Made by a program: the position numbers and the translations under genes
From: Nitzschia sp. DOCU1
Lineage: Eukaryota > Bacillariophyta > Bacillariophyceae > Bacillariales > Bacillariaceae
Assembly (NCBI GenBank): GCA_951394045.1
Contig: OX595989.1
Location: forward strand, 2,666,001 to 2,730,000
Direction: 5' to 3'
Length of the DNA: 64,000 nt
The notes under the pieces: generated by a model
What the model saw: only the letters and a program-made list of their open reading frames with translations
What the model was told of the DNA's origin: nothing
Databases searched by the model: none
Shown here: in pieces, positions 54,994 through 64,000 of the stretch
Position numbering within the stretch: position 1 is the first letter of the stretch
Layout of the letters: each line of letters begins with the position of its first letter

Positions 54994-55783
54994 AATTCAG
55001 CGGGAAAGTCCAATGCCACCAACTTGCTTTAGGATGTTCGAGTTATCGTCGTCATGTTATCTTAGTGCTACTTATTTTCCACCCGACGGACAACATTGAA
55101 GTTTTTGTTTATGGTTGCTTGGTCTTGAAATGTTGTAATCGTAGAGCCCTTCCACAGGGTCGCCAGGCGCGCGGAACATTCCACTCCTCTGTGATCGGTT
55201 CTGAAACATTCGACAGAGAGGTCTTTCGAAAGAATCAACGCCACGCATTTACCAACATTTTTGTCCAACGAGAGGACGGCCTCAGGATTCGGATCTCCCT
55301 TGGAACGCGAAATCAGTACTGTTATCTACGCAGAGTCATTTCTGCGGTCATTCTTCTTCTCTCCACGCTTCCGATTCGAACTTTTGGCTGCCAGCACGCG
55401 TGGAACGAACCATCAGTATGGAAGCGCCGGGCTGCCGCCAATAGCGTAAAATACCGCGAGAAGAGCACGCGATACAATACGACCCGACCGAAGCGTTGCG
55501 CCCTTGAAAGTATCACCATCTTCTATCGAGAACTTGTTGTTGTTAACTTCAAAGTTTTGCGTCACGGGAATCCCTTGTTGCATTGCATCTACATCTTTAG
55601 TGTTCATCGCGAAGGTTACCAAGCCAGTTTAATTCCGAGGACTTGCCCCAGTGTTGGAGAGTCCCGTATCCTGGATTGATTGCTGTATTTCCGATTTCGA
55701 GTCGAGTCATTCCGTTGAGTGTTTGCCCGGCGTTCTCTTCTTCTGCTATCCCGATTGTTGTCGTTATTGTAATTTGATTAATC
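54994..55783. other. Intergenic
   Basis: 790 bases between SKI2 and a Gly/Pro-rich gene. Open frames that cross it lack family signal. Probably terminator and promoter. Confidence 0.5.
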
Positions 55784-56281
55784 ATGTCTGATAAAGGTGG
55801 TGGTCCAAGACGGGGTTCTTCCCTCTTTTCGGGTCCCGGAGCCATGGGCGGCGCCCCTCCGCCCGGTAATCACCCCCCGCCGAATGTGCAAGGCGGAGCT
55901 CCAATGGGCGCTGGCGTCGGCGGCGGTCGTCGAAACAGTTCCGTTCTCCAAATTGGGCCTGGCGGCGGTGTCGGCTTTGGAATCGATTTCGATGATTCGG
56001 ATTATGAAGATTCGGACGATGATGATGTCCCCCACGGTGGACCTCACGGGGGTGGTGGTCTTCCGGGGCAGCCCGTTCCAGGCGCTGGACCCGGCGGCGT
56101 AGCGGTTTCCGGAGCTGCCAATAGCCGTCCCTTGGTCGGGGGATTCGCGGCTGCTGCTTACGAAGCAGCTAGGGCACACCACTTCCAGAACTTACAGAAG
56201 CAGCAAGCTTCGCAAAATAGGGGAGGACAGCAGCAGCAACAACAACAACCGCCACGAGGTGGGCGGCCACAGGGTTACTAA
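55784..56281 (+). CDS. Gly/Pro-rich small protein, hypothetical
   Basis: 165 residues. Low complexity throughout: GGGPRRGSS, PPPGNHPPPN, GGGVGFGIDF, an acidic DFDDSDYEDSDDDD block near 70-82, and a Gln run near the C-terminus (QQQQQQ) ending in GRPQGY. A conserved-looking helix RPLVGGFAAAAYEAARAHHF (about 114-133) is the only ordered part. Disordered proteins of this kind often serve in RNA granules or as transcription cofactors; no function is claimed. Confidence 0.55.
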   Translation: MSDKGGGPRRGSSLFSGPGAMGGAPPPGNHPPPNVQGGAPMGAGVGGGRRNSSVLQIGPGGGVGFGIDFDDSDYEDSDDDDVPHGGPHGGGGLPGQPVPGAGPGGVAVSGAANSRPLVGGFAAAAYEAARAHHFQNLQKQQASQNRGGQQQQQQQPPRGGRPQGY

Positions 56282-57404
56282 TATGCGACGTACGAAGTGA
56301 AAAAGTCTCGTTGCTAGTGATTCAGTATTCCACGGAGGGCCGATTGGGGACCTGCCCTTTTCCTCTGGGCAAAAAGAATCCAGGAACTAATTATGATTTT
56401 AAGTACAATGATAGGATTAAAATGGAAGTAGTCGAAGGTTAATTGGACTGCATCTTGAGCTTGTCTTGATGGAGAACGCAATTTGAGTAACCTACCCGGT
56501 AGGTTCTCCGCATCAACTAGTGTTCATTTTGCCAAGAAAGGTACTCTACCGGTAGAGGTTCGTGCAATAGTTGGATGACACTACGTCAAGCTTTTGTCAG
56601 TTCAGTCAAGGGGAGTCGCAAACTATGTATGCCAATTTTCACTGCACCTGGTACTGCAGTTGTCATGGGGAGTGTGCTTACCACCTACCTAATAGATAAT
56701 GGTTGGTCTCTTGTGGCTCTACTAGTAGACTAATAGCAGAATTGTCCTGTACCTGTCCGAGTTCTTGAACAGTGATAATAACCTTCACGAACAAAAGCTA
56801 GCAGAATGACTTCGACTCCTCTCGGATAGTTAACCAGATCTCTCAGGCGGGGCGGGGTATATGAACTACTATCGCTACTGTAGCCTGCGCAGGGTGTTTT
56901 CGTTTTCAGCAGAGACACTCATCACCATGGTACTACCACCAGCACTGCAGTTCCACAGAGCGAAGAGACTTTGTGAGGACTCTACTATACCTTTTAGTGA
57001 GAGGCTCTACGAGATATCATGCTATTCCCGGGCTGCGAAGAAATTGTCTCAAGCTAATAGTACTAGGTAGGGGCGTCTGCTAGCTATACCGATAATAGCA
57101 GAGTGAAATCCTATCCAGCCGTCGTCGAGAGAATCTATCCGTAGATACCAACTTCTATAGCGATGATGGACAGATACGCTATCACATATCCTTGGGGGAA
57201 GGACGCCAGCTTAGCATGCCGGCGCGAGGATGTCGGCATAGCCGTTGCACACGCTATCGCTCACATTTTGTTGTTGCTCTCTTTTATTTTTTATTTCGTA
57301 CCCCAAGGGGAGCTTGGAAGAATTATACTCCAGTTATCTCGTGTTGGCAACGGCCGACTCTCGTTAAGCCAGCCAATCGAAGGGTTATGAATACTACACC
57401 TACC
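56282..57404. other. Intergenic, 1.1 kb, with two short palindromes
   Basis: A perfect 14-base palindrome CTCTACCGGTAGAG at 56544..56557 and an inverted repeat AACCTAC-CCG-GTAGGTT at 56489..56505, about 40 bases apart. Short open frames in this region have no family signal. Confidence 0.55.
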
Positions 57405-59069
57405 ATGAGGGCCAGATTAAGCCAATCAAAGATAATGAACTCTGCGCCACCCTCTGATCGCAATGACTGGAAGGATGCAGCACGACGCCTTCCACCCTAC
57501 CAGCAACGGCGCCGGCGAACTGAGTTGATTATTGTTCCTTCTCTTTTGTCACTAATATGCCTATTTCTTTGGAGAGAGACGCATAGTGCTGCTTCTTCTA
57601 TGAGTCAATCCATGTTACGGAATACTTATTCGGACGAAGATTCGGCGATGCCTTCGCGATCAAGTTTCAACGAGAACCAGTCAATAACAAATTCAACACC
57701 CAAGAGCATTGTTTCAGAGGATAAACAGACGAATGCAATCAGCAACAACACCGCCAACGGAACAGAAAGAGGAGACACCGGTGACTCAGTTCTTGGACGG
57801 TCTTTTTCTCGATATCCGATGTCGAACGTCGTTCTCATGGGTCAGTTCAACTTTGACATGGGCCCTGGTCTCGTAAAAACATGGGTTAATATATGGTCGA
57901 AATACTTCAAACATATTGTTGCTGCTGGGCCATTTTCAATTGCAACCTACCACGAACTGAGAGCCGCCGGAATCCAAGTCCGCAGAGGTCGCGATGACAG
58001 GGGATTTGTTTCACCCTATGAGAATCTGTTGGAAACTATGCTGGACTATCATCGGGCAAATAGCAAAAACGATTCATCTGGCATGGACAGAATTGATGGC
58101 GTTCTCTATGTGCACGACGATGCTTTGCTGAACATCACAAGGTTGTTCGACGGAGACGAGACGGTTCCTGTCAATACAATTATCAGCACATTTGAGTCGG
58201 ATTTTGGGGTCAAAAGACGATTTCAATACTCAATCTACGCCGAGCAACTGCGGCGAAGATGGTCCAACGGCACGGAGGAATCTCGGGTTTCACCTGTCTT
58301 TTACTTTGAAAAGACCCCTGACGACGACACGATCAATATGACAAAACACATGTCACTCGCGGGGCTAGTAAATCAGCTACCAAAGTGGCCACACATGACA
58401 GCATGCGTACAACAGCAGGTTCACATGCTCTCAAAATACGATGAGACCTGGTGGGAAGCATTTTCAGACCACTCCACAGGTCCAGTCTTGTCGGAGAAAG
58501 TGATAGACGCCTCCGATGATAGCCGTGGTTCAAAATTGACCTCGGAAGTCATTTCTCGGAATTCATATCGATTCTCCTTTCCTGCATTCCAACAGTCCGA
58601 TTTTCTCTACATGCCGTTGAACTACGCCAAACTGTTCGAGCAAGCAGCTAGACCACATGTCGAAAGCAATATCTTTCTTGAATGCGCGATTCCTACCATC
58701 GTCCAGTGGGTAGTCCAGGCAGCGAAGAAGAAGTCGAAGATACTTGACGAAAGGCTCCCAAACGATCCCGATCGTGAAGTTGGTGTGGTTGCTCCAAAAC
58801 TTAAAGAGGTCCCATTGTGTACTGACTGGTCACTAGGCACACGGGGAACGGACAATATGCTGATGGACTGCATTCGCGTGTCCTCGGACTGGGGCATGTT
58901 TCATCCGAGGAAATTGGGGAGAATGGGTCCGGATGGTGTCAAGATGTATGAGCTGTGGCTTGACGAAATCCAGCGTCCACGAGCAAAAGCAACTTTTTCA
59001 CTGGGTGCAGCACTTGATACTCAGAATAACACAAAGGCCAACACAACAGAGTCGCCAGTCCAGAGCTAA
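57405..59069 (+). CDS. Type II membrane protein of a three-copy local family, copy 1
   Basis: 554 residues from ATG 57405, chosen because copy 2 starts at the matching Met (MRAR); an ATG at 57387 would add six residues. Basic tail, signal anchor (IIVPSLLSLICLFLW, about residues 46-60), a Ser/Thr/Asn-rich stem with several N-glycosylation sites, then a luminal domain: YPMSNVVLMGQFNFDMG, WSKYFKHIVAAGPFS, IDGVLYVHDDALLNITRLF, RNSYRFSFPAFQQSDFLYMPL, and a C-terminal GTDNMLMDCIRVSSDWGMFHP. The topology and the VHDDALLN acidic motif recall Golgi glycosyltransferases (DxD-like), but no named family was recognised. It is followed by an inverted broken copy and an intact forward copy. Likely acts in the Golgi. 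Confidence 0.8.
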   Translation: MRARLSQSKIMNSAPPSDRNDWKDAARRLPPYQQRRRRTELIIVPSLLSLICLFLWRETHSAASSMSQSMLRNTYSDEDSAMPSRSSFNENQSITNSTPKSIVSEDKQTNAISNNTANGTERGDTGDSVLGRSFSRYPMSNVVLMGQFNFDMGPGLVKTWVNIWSKYFKHIVAAGPFSIATYHELRAAGIQVRRGRDDRGFVSPYENLLETMLDYHRANSKNDSSGMDRIDGVLYVHDDALLNITRLFDGDETVPVNTIISTFESDFGVKRRFQYSIYAEQLRRRWSNGTEESRVSPVFYFEKTPDDDTINMTKHMSLAGLVNQLPKWPHMTACVQQQVHMLSKYDETWWEAFSDHSTGPVLSEKVIDASDDSRGSKLTSEVISRNSYRFSFPAFQQSDFLYMPLNYAKLFEQAARPHVESNIFLECAIPTIVQWVVQAAKKKSKILDERLPNDPDREVGVVAPKLKEVPLCTDWSLGTRGTDNMLMDCIRVSSDWGMFHPRKLGRMGPDGVKMYELWLDEIQRPRAKATFSLGAALDTQNNTKANTTESPVQS

Positions 59070-59293
59070 GCGTAAAAGTAATAGGATATGCAAAACTCCC
59101 TTAGAGCAGTCCTGCTAGCTTTCCCGTAGATTGATGCCGCCAGGACTTCCCTTTTGTCAAGCACTTGCTATGATACCTACATTCTTGCGACGGACGACGA
59201 AGCAGCTGTAAACCTGAATCACGCTACATAGTGGGAAGAGAAGTCAAATGCTGCTTCACAAGCAGGACGGCGCCCCTGCCTCCAAATGATCGA
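59070..59293. other. Spacer between copy 1 and the copy 2 region
   Basis: Non-coding sequence between the 3' ends of the two inverted copies; nothing recognised. Confidence 0.4.
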
Positions 59294-59656
59294 TCATTCA
59301 TTATGGCGATATACAACATCAGTGACTTCTCGTAGCTGGTCTACTCTTGTGAAAGCAGCGAAGAGTGCGTAGTCTAAGTCTCGCCACAATTGGATCAGCA
59401 CATCTTTTCCCTGAAAGTCAGTCGTTTCACCCTCGCACGGGACGGAAAACCACTTAAAGGGTGCGGCTGAAGAGGACTTATAAGGGCCCAAAGCCGAAAA
59501 TGGTTCTTTTTTTGTTTGGCTCAGTTGCCATCCGGTGAGTAAGATGTGACCATAATGTTCAATGAATTTGGCAAGCAATCGGTAAACCCACGAATGTAAA
59601 GTTGATCGATTGGAGTCATGATGAGACGACTTGGCCATGGTTTGGTACTCATTCAT
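59294..59656 (-). CDS. Orphan ORF overlapping the stop of the broken copy 2
   Basis: 120 residues from ATG 59656. Composition looks protein-like (HSWVYRLLAKFIEHYGHILL, DVLIQLWRDLDYALFAAFTR) but no family is recognised and copies 1 and 3 have nothing similar downstream. Its start overlaps the end of the copy 2 frame. It could be a remnant of another gene or chance. Confidence 0.3.
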   Translation of the reverse strand: MNEYQTMAKSSHHDSNRSTLHSWVYRLLAKFIEHYGHILLTGWQLSQTKKEPFSALGPYKSSSAAPFKWFSVPCEGETTDFQGKDVLIQLWRDLDYALFAAFTRVDQLREVTDVVYRHNE

Positions 59657-61173
59657 TTATTGTTGATAATACCTGAATGATGAGCTTCACTTTAAATTGA
59701 GTCCGCTTTGTTGACCTTTGCGCTCTTTTGATTGCCGCAGCCAGCAGTGCAAATGTTGCATTTGTTGGTGGACGTTGGATTTGATCAAGCCACATTTCAT
59801 ACACCACGGCACCCTCCGGACCCATTTCTGCAATTTTCTTGGGATGAAATATTCCCAAGTCCGAGGACGAACGTATGCAGTCCATCAGCATATTGTCCGT
59901 TCCCGTATTTCGTGTCCAGTCTGTACAAATTGGGACTTCTTTAAGCTTTGGCGCAACCATAACACCCTCGTCGAGATCGGGGTCATTTCGACGCAATTCG
60001 TTCGGCGATACCGTCTTCGACATCTTATTTGCAGCCTGCATTACCCAATGGACGATGGTAGGAATCGCACATTCGGGCTTGCTCGAACAGTTTGGTGTAC
60101 TTCAATGGCATGTAGAGGAAATCGGACTGTTGGAATCCGGGAAAGGAAAACCGATACGAATTCCGAGAAATGACCTCCAAGGTCAAATTTGAACCACGGC
60201 TATCATTGGGGGCGCCAACCACGTCCTCGGACAGGACTGGACCTGTGGAGTGGTCTGAAAATGTTTCCCACCAGCTCTTGTCATATTTTGAGAACATCTT
60301 AACTTGCTGTTGTACACAGTCTTTCATGTGTGGCCACTTGGGTAAGAGCTTTACTAGCTCCTTTAGTGAGGTTTGCTTCTTCCGCACGATCTTGGGGGCC
60401 TCGGGTGTATTTTCAAAGTAGACAACAGGTGAAACCCGAGATTCCTCCGTGCCATCCGACCATCTCCATCGTTGATGCTCGACGTAAATGGAATATTGCT
60501 GGAAGCTTTTAACCCAAGCATTCGCCTTAAATGTTCTGATGATTGTATTGACAGGAACCGTCTCGTCTCCTTCAAACAACCTAGTGATATTCAGCAGAGC
60601 ATCGTCGTGGACATAGAGAACGCCGTCGATTTTGTCCATGCGAAAAGATGGAAGATCTTTTTTGTTCACTCTCCAATTGTAGTAGTCCAGCATAGTTTCC
60701 ATAAGGTTTTCGTAGGGTGAAACGAATCCCTTGTCAGGGCGACCAGTGTGCACTAAGATTCCGGTTGCTTTCAGTTCATCGGTTGTTTCAACTGCGAATG
60801 GTCCAGCAGCAACAATATGTTTGAAGTATTTTGACCATATCTTAGCCCACGATTTTACGAGAGCAGGGCCCATGTCAAAGTTGAATTGACCCATGAGAAC
60901 TACGTTCGACATTGGATATCGAGAAGAAGCCGGTCCAAGAGCCGAATCGTTCGGACTGTTATTCCCAAGCGCGGATCGCCTCAAAGGAGTCTGAATATGC
61001 ATCTCTCGCCCAAGAAATAGATATATTAGACATAAAAAACTTGGAGCAACCATCAACTCCATTCGGCGGCGTTGTCGTTGCTGGTAGCGTGGAAGTCGTG
61101 CACTATCCGTGTCCGAGCGATCAAATGGTGGCGCAGACTTCATGATGCTTGATTGGATAAACCTGGCCCTCAT
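59649..61173 (-). pseudogene. Type II membrane protein family, copy 2, frame-broken and inverted
   Basis: The first frame runs from ATG 61173 (MRARFIQSSIMKSAPP) to 60025 and matches copies 1 and 3 through signal anchor, YPMSNVVLMGQFNFDMG, VHDDALLNITRLF and RFSFPGFQQSDFLYMPL. After KLFEQA it shifts frame. Compared with copy 1, about 34 bases after GAGCAAGC are replaced by two bases near 60083, a net loss of 32. The rest of the domain follows in another frame (60041..59649: WVMQAANKMSK, PKLKEVPICTDW, GTDNMLMDCIR), with a changed C-terminus. A truncated product of about 382 residues is possible. No splice sites rescue the frame, so a pseudogene is the simplest reading. Confidence 0.75.
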
Positions 61174-62030
61174 GGCAGGTAGTCATAGCCATTCAGTTGG
61201 TTGATTTGAAGAGAGTCGATCGTGGCCAACAAGAGATAACTGAAGTAAGCTGCTTCGAAGTGCTCCTACAGGGTACGCAGTAATGAGATGAGAGCAACTA
61301 AGGATGAGATGAGACGGATGCGAATAGGAATGAGGTGAAAGTGAGCGAAGAAGGAATCATGAAAACGAGAGTCCGTCGGCAACCCTTCTTTTGGCGCGAG
61401 AGGATTGCCTCCACGCGGCGTCGTCCCCCCAGTCTTTGACAGGACTCATAACCTGATTGGTGAGACGACGGATGGACGGTTCCCCTCCCCCAAAATCGAC
61501 CCGGAACAACAGATATGCATAGCATATTCAAATATTCAAATTTAACGCTCGCCGGCCCTACTCGCCTGGACGATTTGTGGACTCCTCGTACAGTAGAATA
61601 GAGTGTTCCACCGATCCTTCCCGATAGCGATACGATACCTGGTTTCTAGCGCAAGTTCGTGGCGCTGCGGGTATTATATTCACTCCTTCGATTTTCGCGG
61701 CAACTCCGTTTGATGTTTTGTCTTGGGGTGAGAAAGTCCACAACGGCTCCAATGCCATCAGAGTTACTTCATCCGTCTCATATTTTTCGTAAACTTCACC
61801 CCTCATCCTGATTTTAGCAGCCGTATCAGTCACCTCATCTGCCCTTCTTCTTGATCGTTGTTCTCCGTCCTTTCATCATCTCATTATTTCTTCCTACCCG
61901 CCGGCGGGGCAACAGGAGCAGGAGTCGTCGAAAGGAGCGTCACCAGTACTACTAGTACTCCAATTAACTCTTGCTGCTGTTACCACCTATTGCGTTGAGG
62001 TCCAGATATAGCAGTGAATCAATAAACATC
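61174..62030. other. Divergent spacer between copy 2 and copy 3
   Basis: 857 bases. Next to each copy some similarity extends a little upstream of the start codons. A 91-codon open frame from a GTG (61558..61833, minus) looks protein-like but has no ATG upstream of MRGEVYEKY and no family signal. Confidence 0.45.
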
Positions 62031-63521
62031 ATGAGGACTGCGCCACGATCTGATCACTGCTGTGATGGCTCAACGTCTAGTGATGCAAGAAGCCGATTCT
62101 CCCAGTGGCGCCGGCTACCGGCGAGGTTGATTGTTCCGATTCTTTTGTGTCTATTTCTTTGGAATGTACACAGTACTACAATTTCTATGATGGGTAAATC
62201 AATGATTTGGAATATCACTCCGATGCAGAAGCAGGGCACTTCGGCTCTTCTTCGACAGTCTTCCTCGTCTCGATATCCAATGTCGAACGTAGTTCTCATG
62301 GGTCAGTTCAATTTTGACATAGGCCCTGGTCTCGTGAAAACATGGGCCAAGATATGGTCAAAATATTTCAAACATATTGTCGCTGCTGGGCCATTTTCAG
62401 TTGAAACAATCGACGAACTAAAAGCAGCGGGAATCCAAGTTCGCAAGGGTGCCTCTGATAGGGGATACGTTTCACCCTACGAGAATCTGTTGGAAACTAT
62501 GCTAGACTACTCCAATCGGACGAAGAACAAAGATGATGCTTCTCGCATGGACAAAATCGATGGCGTCCTATATTTACACGACGATGCTCTACTGAATATC
62601 ACAAGGTTGTTCTTTGAGGGCGACAAGACGGTTCCTATCAATACAATTATTCGCACACCATATACGAGCTCACGAATAGAATCGAATATTACTCACAGCC
62701 GTATGGAATACTCAATCTACGTCGAGCATCAGCGGTGGAGATGGTCCGACGGCACGGAAGAATCTCGGATTTCACCTGATTTCTATTTTGAAACTCCTAC
62801 CAATCGGACTAACTCAGTCGTCAAGCTAAGACACAAGCTCCTACGATGGTGGGAACATTGGGATGATTGCCTACCACAGCAGGTTCGTATGCTCTCAAAA
62901 TATGACGCGACCTGGTGGGAAGTATTTTCAGACTACGCCAACAACGTTACAGACGTCCCCAATAGAAGTCGTGGTCCAAATGTGACCTCGGAAGTTATAT
63001 CTCGGAACTCTTATCGATTTTCCTTTCCCGGATTCCATCAATCTGATTTCCTTTACATGCCGTTGAAGTACACCAAACTGTTCGAGCAAGCCGCTAGACC
63101 ACACTTGAAAAACCAAGTCTTTCTTGAATGCGCGATTCCCACCATCGTCCAGTGGGTAGTTCAGGCCGCGAAGAAGAAGTCAATGGTACCGAACGAAATG
63201 CCTCAACAAAACGACCCCAATCTTGACAATGCTGTGGATCCTCCAAAGCTTAATGACGTCCCATTGTGTACAGACTGGTCACCAAACACAAGGGGAACGG
63301 ACAGTATGCTGATGAACTGCATTCGCGTGTCCTCGGACTGGGGCATGTTTCACCCGAAGAAATTGGGTAGAATTGGTTCAGGGGGTGCCGCGATGTATGA
63401 AATGTGGCTTGATCAGATCCAAGGTTCACCCACAGATGCAACTTTTTCACTTCTGGCTGCGGCACTTGACACCCAAAATAGCACTACGGCCAAGAACGTA
63501 ACGTACTCAATTGAGAGCTAA
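62031..63521 (+). CDS. Type II membrane protein of a three-copy local family, copy 3
   Basis: 496 residues from ATG 62031. Same plan as copy 1: signal anchor (RLIVPILLCLFLWNVHS), short stem, YPMSNVVLMGQFNFDIG, WSKYFKHIVAAGPFS, IDGVLYLHDDALLNITRLFF, RFSFPGFHQSDFLYMPL, GTDSMLMNCIRVSSDWGMFHP. The stem is about 40 residues shorter than in copy 1. The Met used to start copies 1 and 2 is a TTG here (61995..61997), so translation is predicted to begin 12 codons later at the second conserved Met. The frame is intact. Function not recognised; see copy 1. Confidence 0.8.
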   Translation: MRTAPRSDHCCDGSTSSDARSRFSQWRRLPARLIVPILLCLFLWNVHSTTISMMGKSMIWNITPMQKQGTSALLRQSSSSRYPMSNVVLMGQFNFDIGPGLVKTWAKIWSKYFKHIVAAGPFSVETIDELKAAGIQVRKGASDRGYVSPYENLLETMLDYSNRTKNKDDASRMDKIDGVLYLHDDALLNITRLFFEGDKTVPINTIIRTPYTSSRIESNITHSRMEYSIYVEHQRWRWSDGTEESRISPDFYFETPTNRTNSVVKLRHKLLRWWEHWDDCLPQQVRMLSKYDATWWEVFSDYANNVTDVPNRSRGPNVTSEVISRNSYRFSFPGFHQSDFLYMPLKYTKLFEQAARPHLKNQVFLECAIPTIVQWVVQAAKKKSMVPNEMPQQNDPNLDNAVDPPKLNDVPLCTDWSPNTRGTDSMLMNCIRVSSDWGMFHPKKLGRIGSGGAAMYEMWLDQIQGSPTDATFSLLAAALDTQNSTTAKNVTYSIES

Positions 63522-63762
63522 GCTTCAAATGTAATGCGATCTGTTGAACTTCCTTGGAGAGTAGTTACTGCTAGTAGCTTGAATGATGGCGGCAGTTTTT
63601 TGTTGGTGGCAAACACTTTGCTGGCGGACGGAAGGTGCTTGGGGGGGGGCTTCCCGCGCGCGCGCAACGATCTTTTCAATTTGGCAGTTTCACAGGTTGC
63701 CGATCTCGCAGGAGGTGACACGATGGTGCTACCCGTATCCTATTTCAGGGATCGTACCCGAA

Positions 63763-64000
63763 ATGCAGGAAGAATCAGCACGGAGAGTCATACTTGTAGT
63801 TGGAGCATGTGGCCTGGATCGTCTGCTGACAGTTCCAAAGTTTCCGGAAGCGGATGCCAAAATTCGAACGACAGCCTATCATGAGATCGGTGGCGGAAAT
63901 GCTGCCAACACGGCGGCTGCAATCGGACGATTGAAAACTGCTTCTTTTATCCCGTATCGGAATATCACTGTCAAGTACCTTGGAAAGGTGGGGCGTGATG
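63763..64000 (+). CDS. pfkB-family carbohydrate kinase, N-terminal part
   Basis: From ATG 63763 to the right edge, 79 codons. RRVILVVGACGLDRLLTVPKFPEADAK is the first strand and loop of the ribokinase fold, and EIGGGNAANTAAAIGRL carries the GGGNxANxA substrate loop of the pfkB family; VKYLGKVGRD follows in the right place. Family members phosphorylate ribose, fructose, ketohexose, adenosine or similar compounds; the substrate is not decidable from this part. There may be a 5' exon (a TATTTCAG acceptor-like site lies just upstream). Confidence 0.75.
   Translation, partial: MQEESARRVILVVGACGLDRLLTVPKFPEADAKIRTTAYHEIGGGNAANTAAAIGRLKTASFIPYRNITVKYLGKVGRD

Noticed and set aside
61558..61833. 91-codon minus-strand frame
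   Set aside because: No ATG at its start, no family match; spacer between two gene copies.
63534..63884. 116-codon plus-strand frame
   Set aside because: Overlaps the pfkB kinase in another frame, and the pfkB frame has the family motifs.
1..64000. tRNA genes, CRISPR arrays, transposons
   Set aside because: No B-box with matching cloverleaf, no spaced repeats and no transposase or reverse-transcriptase motifs were seen by eye; a tRNA scan would be needed to be sure.

Overview
The window looks like nuclear DNA of a photosynthetic stramenopile, most likely a diatom. The reasons are tightly packed genes on both strands, few and short GT-AG introns (66 to about 150 bases, with one of 949), an NFU protein whose N-terminus is a signal peptide followed by a phenylalanine-led plastid motif, and an HSF-type transcription factor. 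No bacterial, viral or transposon genes were recognised. Species is not claimed. Exon joins below were set by hand from splice sites, phase and protein continuity.

Layout. 0-8.3 kb: the N-terminal part of GARP subunit VPS53 (runs off the left edge), a proteasome alpha-like protein with a signal peptide, a type II membrane glycosyltransferase-like gene broken by one base, a TPR protein with a signal peptide, and a methyltransferase-like protein. 9-19.3 kb: an atypical Ser/Thr kinase, a three-exon coactosin/ADF-H protein, an acidic hypothetical protein, an RRM protein and a 1525-residue HAT/TPR-repeat protein. 19.8-30.4 kb: DEAD-box helicase DBP9/DDX56, an SRR1-like protein, a membrane-anchored hypothetical, CDK7, EMC7, a plastid NFU protein, a tiny membrane ORF and an Mpo1/DUF962-like membrane protein. 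30.4-43.4 kb: symplekin, an 1828-residue disordered protein with a C-terminal PH-like region, and a two-exon protein that may act in trafficking. 44-55 kb: a heat-shock-factor gene, a peroxisomal enoyl/dienoyl-CoA reductase-type SDR ending in AKL, a sterol desaturase/fatty-acid hydroxylase family enzyme, and the five-exon RNA helicase SKI2. 55.7-64 kb: a Gly/Pro-rich small protein, three copies of an unrecognised type II membrane protein family (forward, inverted and broken, forward), and the start of a pfkB sugar kinase.

Most genes are single-copy housekeeping functions: RNA processing and decay (symplekin, SKI2, DBP9, HAT and RRM proteins), membrane trafficking (VPS53, EMC7), transcription (CDK7, HSF), lipid metabolism (SDR, hydroxylase, Mpo1-like) and Fe-S assembly (NFU). 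They do not form one pathway. The parts most likely to hold undescribed biology are the three-copy membrane family at 57.4-63.5 kb, the secretory proteasome alpha-like protein at 2.2-3.1 kb, the GIY-YIG-like plus NFU architecture at 27.3-28.5 kb, and the kinase at 9.0-10.4 kb.
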